Shown one piece after another: positions 8,101 through 16,883 of a stretch of DNA of 64,000 bases (position 1 is its first letter; every line of letters starts with the position of its first letter). Source of the stretch: CAYGZL01 sp964354345. Lineage in GTDB: Bacteria; Chloroflexota; Anaerolineae; Anaerolineales; UBA4823. The DNA lies in assembly GCA_964354345.1 (NCBI GenBank), contig CAYGZL010000023.1, positions 62,001 through 126,000 of the forward strand, given 5' to 3'. The notes under the pieces were generated by a model. It made no database searches. It saw nothing but the letters and a program-made list of their open reading frames with translations, and was not told the origin of the DNA. Position numbers and translations under genes: made by a program.

Positions 8101-8823
8101 TTAGTTCTTTACACACCATACTGGGCCGACATAGTTACATGTGTAACTATTCGTATCCCAGGCACCCATATCACCCGGAGCAGTTTCCCAATAACGAGAT
8201 AACCGTATGCTGACACCGTAATCAGCGATATTGGTACTGCTCCAGTTTTTACAGTTGCCTGTGCCAGTCAGGTTGTCGCCGTTAGACGACACCCCTGTGC
8301 GCACCCAGCCATTCCAATCCGATGGAGGTCCATAACCAGAATCATCGCGCTTGAAGGCATCCGGGTGGTTGACATCGTAGATCGGGTTGGAGATGTCCAG
8401 GATTTCCCATAATGAAGCCATGTGATAACCGGTTGCACAAGCGATCAACACCTTATTCGTGGCAAAGGTGTTTTTAGTTAGATAGAGATAATGAGGGTAA
8501 GTGGTCGTCGCGTTAGCTTCCGTTACATCCAGTTGAGCTAAGTATCCTTCACCAAGGTCTTCTGGAAAAATCCATTCCCCGTTTGTTGTTGGTAGCATAC
8601 CAGGAGCAGGTGGAGATAATGGCGTTTGCACGATCGTTACTGACTTCACCTGGTTTGGAGCTGGTTGAGCCTCTGGATTGTTAGTGTTAAGAATTATTCC
8701 TCCTTGTGCCTGGGCGCGAGCAATATACAGGAAGAAGGCAATTGCCAAAAGGCATATAAAGAAAAACACGCGTAAATCCAGATTGACATTGAGAATTAAA
8801 CTCGATGGTTGTTTGGTGTTCAT
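8101..8823 (-). CDS. Secreted or membrane-anchored protein of unknown function, tandem paralogue A
   Basis: Unrecognised family; 240 residues. One membrane segment near the N-terminus (FFFICLLAIAFFLYIARAQAQ) is followed by a roughly 65-residue linker absent from the neighbour (including a Pro-rich stretch), and then the same domain as the downstream paralogue: ACATGYHMASLWEIL, DDSGYGPPSDWNGWVRTG, NCKNWSS, RLSRYWETAPGD, CNYVGPVWC. Four cysteines are shared. The ATG at 8821-8823 was preferred over the one 12 bases earlier because GGAGGA precedes it. Aromatic-rich extracellular domains of this kind often bind carbohydrates or cell walls, but that is only a guess. It is the first gene of a likely four-gene unit ending with the DUF885 protein. 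Confidence 0.65.
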   Translation of the reverse strand: MNTKQPSSLILNVNLDLRVFFFICLLAIAFFLYIARAQAQGGIILNTNNPEAQPAPNQVKSVTIVQTPLSPPAPGMLPTTNGEWIFPEDLGEGYLAQLDVTEANATTTYPHYLYLTKNTFATNKVLIACATGYHMASLWEILDISNPIYDVNHPDAFKRDDSGYGPPSDWNGWVRTGVSSNGDNLTGTGNCKNWSSTNIADYGVSIRLSRYWETAPGDMGAWDTNSYTCNYVGPVWCVKN

Positions 8824-8916
8824 ATGTTCCTCCATGAGATCATATTTATATTAAGACGCTTAGTTGAATAAATTTGATCCAGCTAATTACGTAGATGCAT
8901 CCTTCATACCAACAGG

Positions 8917-8940
8917 TATAATTATTAGATAATTTTATCT
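8917..8940 (+). promoter_or_regulatory. Possible -10 box and operator palindrome before the Gfo/Idh/MocA gene
   Basis: TATAAT at 8917-8922 is followed at once by a 14-base palindrome AGATAATTTTATCT (8927-8940), placed where transcription would begin. No good -35 box is visible 16-18 bases upstream, so an activator could be needed. The 170-base divergent spacer holds nothing else that I recognise. Confidence 0.3.
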
Positions 8941-9005
8941 TACTAACTGCATTCTAATCTGGAAGGACGAGTTGTTATTGCGAAAAATAAAGGAAGGGAG
9001 TAATT

Positions 9006-10157
9006 ATGTCAGAAAATCCACAACCACTTCGGGTAGCCCTAATTGGAACTGCCCAACGTTCATTTCATATGTACGAACCAATCGTCAAAGCATTGAACAA
9101 GGAGGTTCAGTTAGTTTCCGTGTGGGGAAGGAGCGTCCCGTCTGCTCGCCGGCTCGGTGAATTTTCGGGTGTTCCCTGGTACACAGATGTTAACCGCCTG
9201 GTGACGGAAACCGCCCCGCAAATTGGGATTGTGGATGTCGCCTATCCGGCGAATGGCGAAGTAGGTTTAATGGCCGTTGAAGCGGGGATGCATGTTCTTC
9301 TGGAAACACCGATTACTCACCAGTTGAATGAAGCAGATAAGATCATCGCTGCCGCACAAAATCGTGGGTTAAAGATCGAAGTGGCAGAACAATTTCACCG
9401 TCGTCCATTGGAACAAATAAAACTCAAGCTCTTGCATACAGGTTTATTTGGTAGAGTACATACCTCGTTTAACGATTTTGCTGGACATGGTTATCATGGC
9501 GTCAGTGTGATGCGTAGCTACCTGGGTTTCGATGCCAGGCCACTCCAGGTCAGCGGAGCCGTGCGAGAGTACGATTTGAGCGCGCATTGGTCACGGTTAG
9601 GGAATACCCGTGGTCCACGAAAAGAAACGCAGGAGCACGGTATGATCGTGTTTGAAAGCGGACAGCTTGGTCTGTACCACTGGACAGACGTAGGTTATGA
9701 TTCCCCCTTACGTTGGTGGCGCAGTAGTCGCTTCCTGGCAGAAAAAGGGATGGGGATCACTGTTGGGGTAGGTTTGAATGTACAAGAATGGTTGACTCTC
9801 CTCGCCCCGGGTGGTGAGATGCCGCAATTTATTTCACTTGAACGACGCTGGGAACGCGTGGATGGTGGGGCTTTGATAGCCATGATAGCGCATACTGGCA
9901 ATTCGGAGCTACCGATTGTCCAGTGGGATAACCCATTCCTGAATGCGGAGCCAGGGCATAACCCACAGTGGCACGATGATGAGATTGGTGTGGCGAGTTG
10001 TCTGATGAGTTTGGTAAATGCGGTGCGAAGTGGAGGGGAACCTAGCTATGGCCCTTATCAGGCTCGCCTGGATCAAGAAATAATCCTGGCTGTTCGGCAG
10101 TCCTCACTGGAAGGGGGGCGCCCAGTCTCGATTCCTCTCGAGAAGCAGATTGTTTAA
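9006..10157 (+). CDS. Gfo/Idh/MocA-family protein lacking the catalytic EKP lysine
   Basis: A 383-residue protein with the Gfo/Idh/MocA fold: N-terminal dinucleotide-binding strand VALIGTAQRS, then SVWGRSVPSARRL and a C-terminal alpha/beta domain. Members oxidise or reduce sugars, inositols and similar compounds with NAD(P). Two family features are altered. The nucleotide loop is GTAQRS, not GxGxxG, and the conserved EKP motif reads LLETPITH, so the catalytic lysine is a threonine. It may use a different acid/base residue or act as a binding or scaffold protein. A strong ribosome-binding site (GGAAGGGAG) precedes the ATG. It faces the polysaccharide cluster tail to tail, so a role in sugar nucleotide metabolism is possible but unproven. 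Confidence 0.75.
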   Translation: MSENPQPLRVALIGTAQRSFHMYEPIVKALNKEVQLVSVWGRSVPSARRLGEFSGVPWYTDVNRLVTETAPQIGIVDVAYPANGEVGLMAVEAGMHVLLETPITHQLNEADKIIAAAQNRGLKIEVAEQFHRRPLEQIKLKLLHTGLFGRVHTSFNDFAGHGYHGVSVMRSYLGFDARPLQVSGAVREYDLSAHWSRLGNTRGPRKETQEHGMIVFESGQLGLYHWTDVGYDSPLRWWRSSRFLAEKGMGITVGVGLNVQEWLTLLAPGGEMPQFISLERRWERVDGGALIAMIAHTGNSELPIVQWDNPFLNAEPGHNPQWHDDEIGVASCLMSLVNAVRSGGEPSYGPYQARLDQEIILAVRQSSLEGGRPVSIPLEKQIV

Positions 10158-10164
10158 GAAATAT

Positions 10165-10181
10165 CGGCGCGCCCAGCGCCG
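10165..10181. terminator. Bidirectional terminator hairpin between convergent genes
   Basis: CGGCGC (10165-10170) and GCGCCG (10176-10181) pair around a 5-base loop. On the plus strand the stem is followed by GTTCTTT and on the minus strand by ATATTTCTT. It sits in the 29-base gap between two converging stop codons, the right place to end both transcripts. Confidence 0.65.
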
Positions 10182-10186
10182 GTTCT

Positions 10187-11272
10187 TTAGAGGATTTCGT
10201 TCTTTCCCTGCCGTTCCAACTCATCCAGTAAAAGCTTAATATGCCGGACGGAATCCTTGGCAATCACCAGGAGTGCATCGGGCGTGTTGACGATCATCAA
10301 TCCCTGCAAACCCATGACTGAGATCGTTTTTCCTTCCTCTTCGTTAATAATCAGGCTATCCCTGGTATCAACCGATACAACTTCTCCCTGAGTCACGTTC
10401 GAATCCCTTGAGCTTTGTAAGGCCTCTTTCAAACTATACAGTGATCCTGGATCGGACCAACCTAGATTAACTTTAAGCAACAATGCCTGATCAGGCTGTA
10501 ACCGCATTAAGAATGACTCATCGAAGTGCATGGTGGGGATCGTGGGATAGAGCTGGTGCAGGCTAGGATATTCCTGATCAGTGCCTTCATCTTTCAGAAT
10601 TTCATCAATGATTTGGGTGATTTGCGGTGTGAATTTCCGATATTGGTCAGCAATAAATTCGATAGTAGTCACATAGAAACCGGAATTCCAAACATAATTA
10701 CCGGCACGGATCATCTGTGCGCAACGTTCGGTATGGGGGCGATAGACCATTGAGCGGAACTCATAGAAAGGCATGTCCCAGACTCGGCCAACTTCCTGTC
10801 CGTGTTCAATGTAGCCCAGGTTCTCACTTACAAAGCGTGGTGTTTCACCCAGGAAAACCAGTCGCTGTGGATTATCTTTGATTAATTCTTGCCCGACATC
10901 AATCGCGGCGCGCAATCGATCATCATGGCGGACATAGGTGTCAGACCATTGAAATAAAATCGGCCCACTAAGCCCTTTCTGTTGCAGTTTCAGGAAAGCA
11001 TAAGCGACAGCTGCAGCCACATCGCGCCGAACAGGTTCAAGGATGAAATTATCTTTGGGGAGTTCAGGAACCTGTTGGGTTAACAGTTCTCCATATCGCT
11101 CATTGGTGGAGATAAAGATATTCTCTAAAGGAATGATGGGGAGCAGGTGCTCAACAGCTAATTGTAGAGAAGATTTCGTTCCCAAAATTGGTGTGAATTG
11201 TTTGGGAGTATTTCTACGACTGATTGGCCACAGACGTTGACCGACACCACCAGCAAATAAAACGGCATACAT
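10187..11272 (-). CDS. manC: Mannose-1-phosphate guanylyltransferase
   Basis: A 361-residue nucleotidyltransferase that joins GTP and mannose-1-phosphate into GDP-mannose, the donor for mannose-containing glycans. The N-terminal signature FAGGVGQRLWPISRR with NTPKQF (residues 7-26) is the NTP-binding and lysine-containing motif. FILEPVRRDVAAA and VWNSGFYV are further markers of the GMP family. It lacks the isomerase domain of bifunctional ManC/AlgA (about 470 residues), so it is the short single-function form. It is the last gene of the polysaccharide cluster, 82 bases after a glycosyltransferase. AAGGAG lies nine bases before the ATG. Presence of this gene suggests mannose or a mannose-derived sugar in the exported polymer. 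Confidence 0.9.
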   Translation of the reverse strand: MYAVLFAGGVGQRLWPISRRNTPKQFTPILGTKSSLQLAVEHLLPIIPLENIFISTNERYGELLTQQVPELPKDNFILEPVRRDVAAAVAYAFLKLQQKGLSGPILFQWSDTYVRHDDRLRAAIDVGQELIKDNPQRLVFLGETPRFVSENLGYIEHGQEVGRVWDMPFYEFRSMVYRPHTERCAQMIRAGNYVWNSGFYVTTIEFIADQYRKFTPQITQIIDEILKDEGTDQEYPSLHQLYPTIPTMHFDESFLMRLQPDQALLLKVNLGWSDPGSLYSLKEALQSSRDSNVTQGEVVSVDTRDSLIINEEEGKTISVMGLQGLMIVNTPDALLVIAKDSVRHIKLLLDELERQGKNEIL

Positions 11273-11354
11273 AGGGCTCTCCTTTCCAGACAGTTATTGT
11301 TGATTTGTCAAGGCTAGGTGATCGTAGGAATTATTGGTGGTATCGTGACAAGAT

Positions 11355-12497
11355 TTACCCAAGGATTTCTTTGTATACTTGTTCAACCTGTGAAACCATT
11401 AATTGTTCGCTGTAATCTATGGATTTAAGGGACGCCTGGTGGCCCATCCGTAGGGCTAACTCAGGATCAGATAATAGTTGTTGAATGGCGTCCTTCAGAG
11501 CGGATATTGAATTGGGTGGGACTACAAAACCATTGACTCCATTATCAATCAAATCCGCATTTTCACCAACATTGGTAACGATACTTGGCAGACCTGCCGC
11601 CAGGCTTTCGAGAATAGCGATCGGCATCGCTTCGTGACGCGAAGGCAAGATAAATATATCGCTGGCGTTAAGGTATTCAGGGACATTGCTTTGGAAACCC
11701 AAAAAGATGACCTGATGTTCCAATTTTAGAAGGTTTGCTTTCTGACGTAGAAAATCTTCTTGCGGACCACTGCCAATTAACCAAATTTGAAATGCCGGTA
11801 CATTTCGATTATTCAATTGTCCCGCTGCATCCAATAATAAATCCAGACCCTTATCTTCAACTAACCGACCAACGAAAGTGATTACCACCATATTATCTGG
11901 GACATTATACCTGGCGCGAAGGGTGCCTCTATCGCCAAGACCCTTGTATGCCTCCAGGTTAACCCCATTGCGGATGACGATTGAGCGTTGACCTGGAGAA
12001 AGATTCTTATTAACACACTCCTCCCGAACCAGGCGTGAGACATAAATTAACCGCTCAGTCCAGGTATGATTGAGCAGGCGATCAAGGTTGATATAAAGAA
12101 ATCGACCGGTTGAAGCACGGAAATACCGTTGGTGGCCGTAATATTGGGTCGCTGGGAAGTGGACAGTGACAATAGATGGTATACCCAGCCTATGCGCGGC
12201 CAAACGAGCGGGAATGGCGGCGGCTGGACTGTGAACATGAACCAAATCGATCTGCTCACTGCGAAACACTTTCAGTAATTGCCGATACGCACGCAAATCG
12301 AGAGGTTTAATTGTCGGAAAAGGCATTAATTTAACGTTTAAGGCTGCGGCATTCGTTGAAAAGCGGTCAGAGATTGGAGCAACAATCACGTATTGATATG
12401 ATGCGTGGTCAATATGCCGGAACAACGACAGAAGGTGGCTTTCCACGCCCCCGAAATCGAGTTGACGGTCATAAATAATCGCTACATTCTTGGTCAT
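11355..12497 (-). CDS. Glycosyltransferase family 4 (GT-B fold)
   Basis: A 380-residue retaining glycosyltransferase of the GT4 type. The N-terminal acceptor lobe starts IIYDRQLDFGGVESHLLSL, with the Gly-Gly-x-Glu loop of the family. The C-terminal donor lobe has FVGRLVEDKGLDLLLDA, a GSGPQEDFLR strand, and the signature FILPSRHEAMPIAILESLAAGLPSIVT, with Glu residues contacting the nucleotide-sugar. It should act at the cytoplasmic face of the membrane, adding a sugar to the lipid-linked glycan. It is separated by seven bases from a GT2 gene upstream and lies before manC, so GDP-mannose is a plausible donor. This is inference. Confidence 0.88.
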   Translation of the reverse strand: MTKNVAIIYDRQLDFGGVESHLLSLFRHIDHASYQYVIVAPISDRFSTNAAALNVKLMPFPTIKPLDLRAYRQLLKVFRSEQIDLVHVHSPAAAIPARLAAHRLGIPSIVTVHFPATQYYGHQRYFRASTGRFLYINLDRLLNHTWTERLIYVSRLVREECVNKNLSPGQRSIVIRNGVNLEAYKGLGDRGTLRARYNVPDNMVVITFVGRLVEDKGLDLLLDAAGQLNNRNVPAFQIWLIGSGPQEDFLRQKANLLKLEHQVIFLGFQSNVPEYLNASDIFILPSRHEAMPIAILESLAAGLPSIVTNVGENADLIDNGVNGFVVPPNSISALKDAIQQLLSDPELALRMGHQASLKSIDYSEQLMVSQVEQVYKEILG

Positions 12498-12504
12498 ACG
12501 TCCT

Positions 12505-13452
12505 TCAAATCCTGGATGACGCGGGTTGAATCAGGTAAGGATTGCCGTTTGATTGTTCTGCCCAGGCTCGTCCCGGTTTTCCTAATGCAAGATACAGCCA
12601 CAACCAGCGTAACCGGAGTGGGGTGAGACGCCATGATTGCCAGGCATACGCGCGGGCTTCGGGAAGTTGGTTCGCCCAAAAAGCGCAGTCAGCTGCCCGG
12701 TAATAGCAATTTGTCATGGCTTCAGTTTTACTCGTGCGAAACTCATCCGGTAATTCGGGCTGAGCGAAAAAGCGTTGGTAAACTTTGATTAACTCCTGAG
12801 CGAATTGACCCAGGCGGGAGACTGATTTTGCATCATTGTGGATCCGTAATCCTGCCAGGCGCACAGGCAACCAGATAACCCTCGAGGTAATCCCGGCGCG
12901 CAGCCAGTAATCGAAATCCATTACGAAATGCAATGACTCATCCAGGTACCCGATCTGTTCAAGTACTTTACGCCGCAGAAAGACGGCTGGTTGGGGAATA
13001 TAGTTGATTGTTGAACGAACCAGCTTCATAAAGTTGAACGGTTGTGTTGGATAAGATTGGAGTCGTTGAGATTTTTTATCGATATAGTCACAATTCCCGT
13101 AGAGTATATCGACCTCAGGCTGTTCTAAAAAGAAACGGGCGACCTCTTGCAACGCACCAGGGTAATAAATATCGTCAGAGTTCAACCACGCCAGGATTTC
13201 ACCACAGGCATTTTGCCAACCCTGGTTAATCGCCGAAGATTGGCCATTATCTGGCGCGGATATCCAGTAAAAGCGTTTACCATAATATTTTAACACTTCG
13301 CGGGTGGTATCAGTCGATCCACCATCTATTACCTGGTATTCCAATGCCGGGTAATCCTGACCCAGTACCGATTCAATTGTTTCCGCGATAAAATCTCCCT
13401 GGTTGAAGGATGGAGTTACCACAGAAATCGTCGGCAATACCTGGTCAATCAT
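12505..13452 (-). CDS. Glycosyltransferase family 2 (GT-A fold)
   Basis: A 315-residue inverting glycosyltransferase. The start ISVVTPSFNQGDFIAETIES is followed by YQVIDGGSTDTTREVL, the nucleotide-binding GGSTD motif, and by ILAWLNSDDIYYPGAL, with the Asp-Asp metal motif. A WLRAG segment completes the catalytic core near residue 170. The rest (about 200-315) is a variable C-terminal region that likely selects the acceptor. Very similar GT2 domains occur twice more in this cluster (20641-21711 and the second half of the fusion at 18145-20631), so the cluster seems to have grown by duplication. It sits between the large membrane glycosyltransferase gene and the GT4 gene with single-digit spacers. 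Confidence 0.9.
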   Translation of the reverse strand: MIDQVLPTISVVTPSFNQGDFIAETIESVLGQDYPALEYQVIDGGSTDTTREVLKYYGKRFYWISAPDNGQSSAINQGWQNACGEILAWLNSDDIYYPGALQEVARFFLEQPEVDILYGNCDYIDKKSQRLQSYPTQPFNFMKLVRSTINYIPQPAVFLRRKVLEQIGYLDESLHFVMDFDYWLRAGITSRVIWLPVRLAGLRIHNDAKSVSRLGQFAQELIKVYQRFFAQPELPDEFRTSKTEAMTNCYYRAADCAFWANQLPEARAYAWQSWRLTPLRLRWLWLYLALGKPGRAWAEQSNGNPYLIQPASSRI

Positions 13453-13457
13453 GGGTA

Positions 13458-15935
13458 TTATTCTTCCAGTGTCATCTTCTGGATCAGGATCAACAGTGGT
13501 CGGGTGTCCCCATTCGGTAATTTTTGGATCGTCGCCAAATCAGCTGAGCTCAAGCGAAACTCATTTAAACCATATTGTAGTTCTAGTGGGATAACCAGGC
13601 GATTCAGTAGCGAATCTGCAGGTCCAATAAAGTGATACTGTTCTATGCGACGACCCTCTACTAAGAAATTATAAGACTGCCGCCGGAAGAATTTAAACGT
13701 GAGTGTCCGGTCCGGTGAAACCTTAGAGGGTCCAGGAGACGCCTCGATCACCAGTAGGACTGTCCGTTCCTTTTCTGACCAGAGAAAGCCACGCAAGCCC
13801 TGCATATCTCCCTCCCCGAGCCATAAGAGTCCATTGGCGCTGACAGTTTCAATTTCCCAGCTGGAGGATTTAAGTTCTAAAATACCGACCTGACCAACCA
13901 GGCCAGGCGCGATTGTCATCAGGTGGTGGGCGTCGGTTATGCCGAGGATAATCCTTTCTTGCTCTGGATCAGGTATACAGGCTGCGGTCGGGCAATGTCG
14001 ATAAAGTGTCCAGCCATCAACCTGATCGAGTAATTCAAGCTCTCGGGGTTGTTGTAAGAAGGGACGTTGGCGCGGCTCAACGAGCAGATAATCAATTGCT
14101 TGAGCGCTTAACCACTCCAGGTCAATCGTTATAGATTGTGGATCGGTGGGGAGGAGGATCCGCTGGAAGTTCGCTCCAAACAGAGGATAATCCCAGGCAT
14201 CTTCACTCAGTCGGGTAGCCAGGCGTGCGTTAGCCGGCACATTTCTCTCGACCATATTAAGGACGGGTAACATGGCGCGGTTGTTTAGTGTGCGCGCCTC
14301 GGAATAAGTCTTACCCCATACTGCATTTTCACCGACAAGTGGTCGTGAGCCATTCAACAGGAAGGTCCAAACCAGGATCCAGATAGCAGCCAGGCTGATT
14401 ACCCAACGCCAAAGCCATGATCTCCGGCTAAGCGGATACCATGAATAAAGCAATGGTGCACTCAGCGTAGCAGCCAGGACAAAATATCGGCCTCGATAAG
14501 GTGTCCATAAAGAAAACGCACTTAACACAACAGCAAAGCTCAACACCAGTAACACCAGTCCAAGCCGGAATGGTTCTTTTCTGAGTAGACCCTGGTAAGC
14601 CTGGTATACCAGAGCAGTGGTAATAAATATAAAACCGAGAATGCCGAACCAGGCAATATCTTCATGGACACCACCAGTTGACCCGAGTATGAAATGTAAC
14701 TGTTGCCGCCATTCGACACCTTGAGAATCGGATAAGACTGGGAGACGATGCAGGATGAAATTGGCAGCCTTGGTGCGCAAAATGGATAGAGGCTCTCCTA
14801 ATGGGGGCGGGAGACCAGTTGGATCGAAAAACTGGTTGGCGTAGAGGCCGAGATTTTTCACAGTCATTTCAATCCGTGAGACTGGCAGGTTGATGAGATC
14901 ATTGGTCCATTGGGAGACCGAGAAGGGATTATGGTAGAAAAGGGTATTTTGCGCATAGCCGAATATACCCACCAGAATAAAAGAGAATGATCCGATTAGC
15001 CCCCAACGCGCCAGGATTCTCCCGGTAGATTTCCTGTTCAATCCATAGATAAGCAAGAGTACCAGCACCAAACCCGGTAAGATCAGCAGAGTAGTTGATT
15101 TTGTCCCGATGGCTAAAGCGAGACCCAAACCTGAAAGCGCCAGGTAAGGGATATGGTTTTCTCTGTAACCCAGGTAAAGCAGGTAGATACTGCTAATAAA
15201 GAAGGCGCTGGCTGTCAGGTCGTTCATAGTAGTGACCGACTGCAAAGCGATCTCAGGGAAAGTGGACCACAGCAGTGCAGCGAATATGCTCTGTTTGCGA
15301 GAAGCGCCCAGGAGACGCGCCAGTCCATAGATAGCAAAGGAACTTACCAACCAGGCTGTCCATTGGATCATCCCACTGAGCCGGTCTGAGCGAAGGAAAA
15401 TTGTGGTCCATAGGATACCCAATTCAGCATTGATTGGGAAAGTTGTTTGGCGCGGGTTCGGAGTCACCCAAGGAGCAAGGCTGCCATGCTGCATCCAGTA
15501 ACCAACCCGGGATAGGTGATAAGTCATACTATCAAAGTTGTTTTGCGGATATTGGATACTCAGAATTGCACCAACCAAATAAACCACACCAACTATGGTG
15601 GCCATTAACAACAGATCAGGACAGGTTTTCAGACCAGGCCAACCACTTTTCAGTGAGGATAATATATTTCTAAAATGTTTAAACAGGTCTGGTCGGTTAT
15701 TTCTCCGCCAGACGAACCAGGCTATCCCACAGAAGATAAAATGGGCAGCCAAATAGAAGGCCGGGTAGATCAGATGGAACAAACTGGCCAATTCGCTGAT
15801 GAGAACAATTTCCGCATATGCGATGAGAAACAGGCCAATAATATAAACAGTCTTATGCTGGATTTTTAGTTGAGCATTCACCAATATGGCAAAGCTCAGG
15901 GTTAATCCCAGCGCGAGTGGAAATAATAACGCCAT
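13458..15935 (-). CDS. Large polytopic membrane glycosyltransferase (ArnT/GT39-like, GT-C fold)
   Basis: An 825-residue protein. Residues 1 to about 530 hold roughly a dozen membrane helices, and the last 300 or so form a soluble, probably extracytoplasmic domain. The first large loop carries YPQNNFDSMTYHLSRVGYW, matching the Asp-containing catalytic loop of GT-C enzymes that use polyprenyl-phosphate sugars, and PRQTTFPINAELG follows. Such enzymes transfer a sugar from a lipid carrier onto a polymer or lipid outside the membrane. Donor and acceptor are unknown. It is in the middle of the polysaccharide cluster with spacers under 10 bases, so it probably decorates the exported chain. Confidence 0.75.
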   Translation of the reverse strand: MALLFPLALGLTLSFAILVNAQLKIQHKTVYIIGLFLIAYAEIVLISELASLFHLIYPAFYLAAHFIFCGIAWFVWRRNNRPDLFKHFRNILSSLKSGWPGLKTCPDLLLMATIVGVVYLVGAILSIQYPQNNFDSMTYHLSRVGYWMQHGSLAPWVTPNPRQTTFPINAELGILWTTIFLRSDRLSGMIQWTAWLVSSFAIYGLARLLGASRKQSIFAALLWSTFPEIALQSVTTMNDLTASAFFISSIYLLYLGYRENHIPYLALSGLGLALAIGTKSTTLLILPGLVLVLLLIYGLNRKSTGRILARWGLIGSFSFILVGIFGYAQNTLFYHNPFSVSQWTNDLINLPVSRIEMTVKNLGLYANQFFDPTGLPPPLGEPLSILRTKAANFILHRLPVLSDSQGVEWRQQLHFILGSTGGVHEDIAWFGILGFIFITTALVYQAYQGLLRKEPFRLGLVLLVLSFAVVLSAFSLWTPYRGRYFVLAATLSAPLLYSWYPLSRRSWLWRWVISLAAIWILVWTFLLNGSRPLVGENAVWGKTYSEARTLNNRAMLPVLNMVERNVPANARLATRLSEDAWDYPLFGANFQRILLPTDPQSITIDLEWLSAQAIDYLLVEPRQRPFLQQPRELELLDQVDGWTLYRHCPTAACIPDPEQERIILGITDAHHLMTIAPGLVGQVGILELKSSSWEIETVSANGLLWLGEGDMQGLRGFLWSEKERTVLLVIEASPGPSKVSPDRTLTFKFFRRQSYNFLVEGRRIEQYHFIGPADSLLNRLVIPLELQYGLNEFRLSSADLATIQKLPNGDTRPLLILIQKMTLEE

Positions 15936-15943
15936 CGAACTAA

Positions 15944-16882
15944 TTATAACGAAAAGAATCGCAAGACTTTTCTCAATATTCGATCCCGAAACCAGGGAAA
16001 AATATTGATATTGAGTACAACATCTGGTCCGATGAGAATAGCTAATAAGGTGTGCCAGAATGATTTAGCCCATTTCCGGATTTGCCAATTACCCTGGGCT
16101 ATTTCCAACTGGCGATAGGCTCTGCCGGTGCGGTCGAATGTGTATTTTGCCAGGGATATCCATAATTTCCAGGTTTTCGGCGAGTACCAAGGCTCCCATT
16201 GGAAACGGCTGAATTGTATAGCCAACCGTTTTTCTTCCGGGCTGGACAATATCGGATCTCCGGAAATTAAACGACAAGCCACTATTGGATGGTCAATAAT
16301 AACCGCGGGTCCATCCCTGGTAATGGTGACCAATAGCTCATATGGAAACCAGGCTGAGGGTAGGTGACCGTTGGATTGAGTATACTTTTTAGCGGATGAG
16401 ACGCGAAGTACACAAGCTGGTAAGGGAGGCGCCGGATTGACCCAAATCTGTAACAGCCTTTGGTGATTGGTATATTTTCCGGGATGGAGAATACCGGATA
16501 CCTGACCATCCGAATCGAGTAACCAGGTACGTCCGATAGCGACCGAAGATTGAGGTGATCGTATCAGAGACTGAGTAGCTTCATCCAGCCTACCAGGCAC
16601 CACCTGATCGCCAGCGAAAAGAAAGATCAGGAAAGGTGTTTGGGCTTTCTGGAAACTCTCCCGAATCACAGCTTGAATTCCTCCTTCGGGATATGTGTTC
16701 ACCCTCTGAAATCGATCCTGTAGATCTAAAAACTCCTCGCTGGACTCACCCAACCATGCCAACCAGATTTCTATAATGATCGAGCCAGCCTGGTCGAGAC
16801 TGGTTAGCGTTGTATTGATCAGAGCCAGGGCCTGTCCAGGTGAACCGATCACAATAATAGTAATGATAGGCGATACAGACAT
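15944..16882 (-). CDS. Divergent GT2-like glycosyltransferase
   Basis: A 312-residue protein whose first 200 residues resemble a GT-A fold but are poorly conserved. The opening ITIIVIGSPGQALALINTTL takes the place of the usual VVIPSYN motif. The metal-binding DxD region is reduced to LFAGDQVVPGRL, which retains one Asp, and the WFPYELL region may correspond to the acceptor loop. It could be an active but divergent transferase or a non-catalytic partner. A hydrophobic stretch near the C-terminus (HTLLAILIGPDVVLNINIF) may touch the membrane. It is one base from the stop of the upstream GT4 gene and nine bases from the membrane glycosyltransferase gene, so it belongs to the same transcript. Confidence 0.6.
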   Translation of the reverse strand: MSVSPIITIIVIGSPGQALALINTTLTSLDQAGSIIIEIWLAWLGESSEEFLDLQDRFQRVNTYPEGGIQAVIRESFQKAQTPFLIFLFAGDQVVPGRLDEATQSLIRSPQSSVAIGRTWLLDSDGQVSGILHPGKYTNHQRLLQIWVNPAPPLPACVLRVSSAKKYTQSNGHLPSAWFPYELLVTITRDGPAVIIDHPIVACRLISGDPILSSPEEKRLAIQFSRFQWEPWYSPKTWKLWISLAKYTFDRTGRAYRQLEIAQGNWQIRKWAKSFWHTLLAILIGPDVVLNINIFPWFRDRILRKVLRFFSL

Positions 16883-16883
16883 G

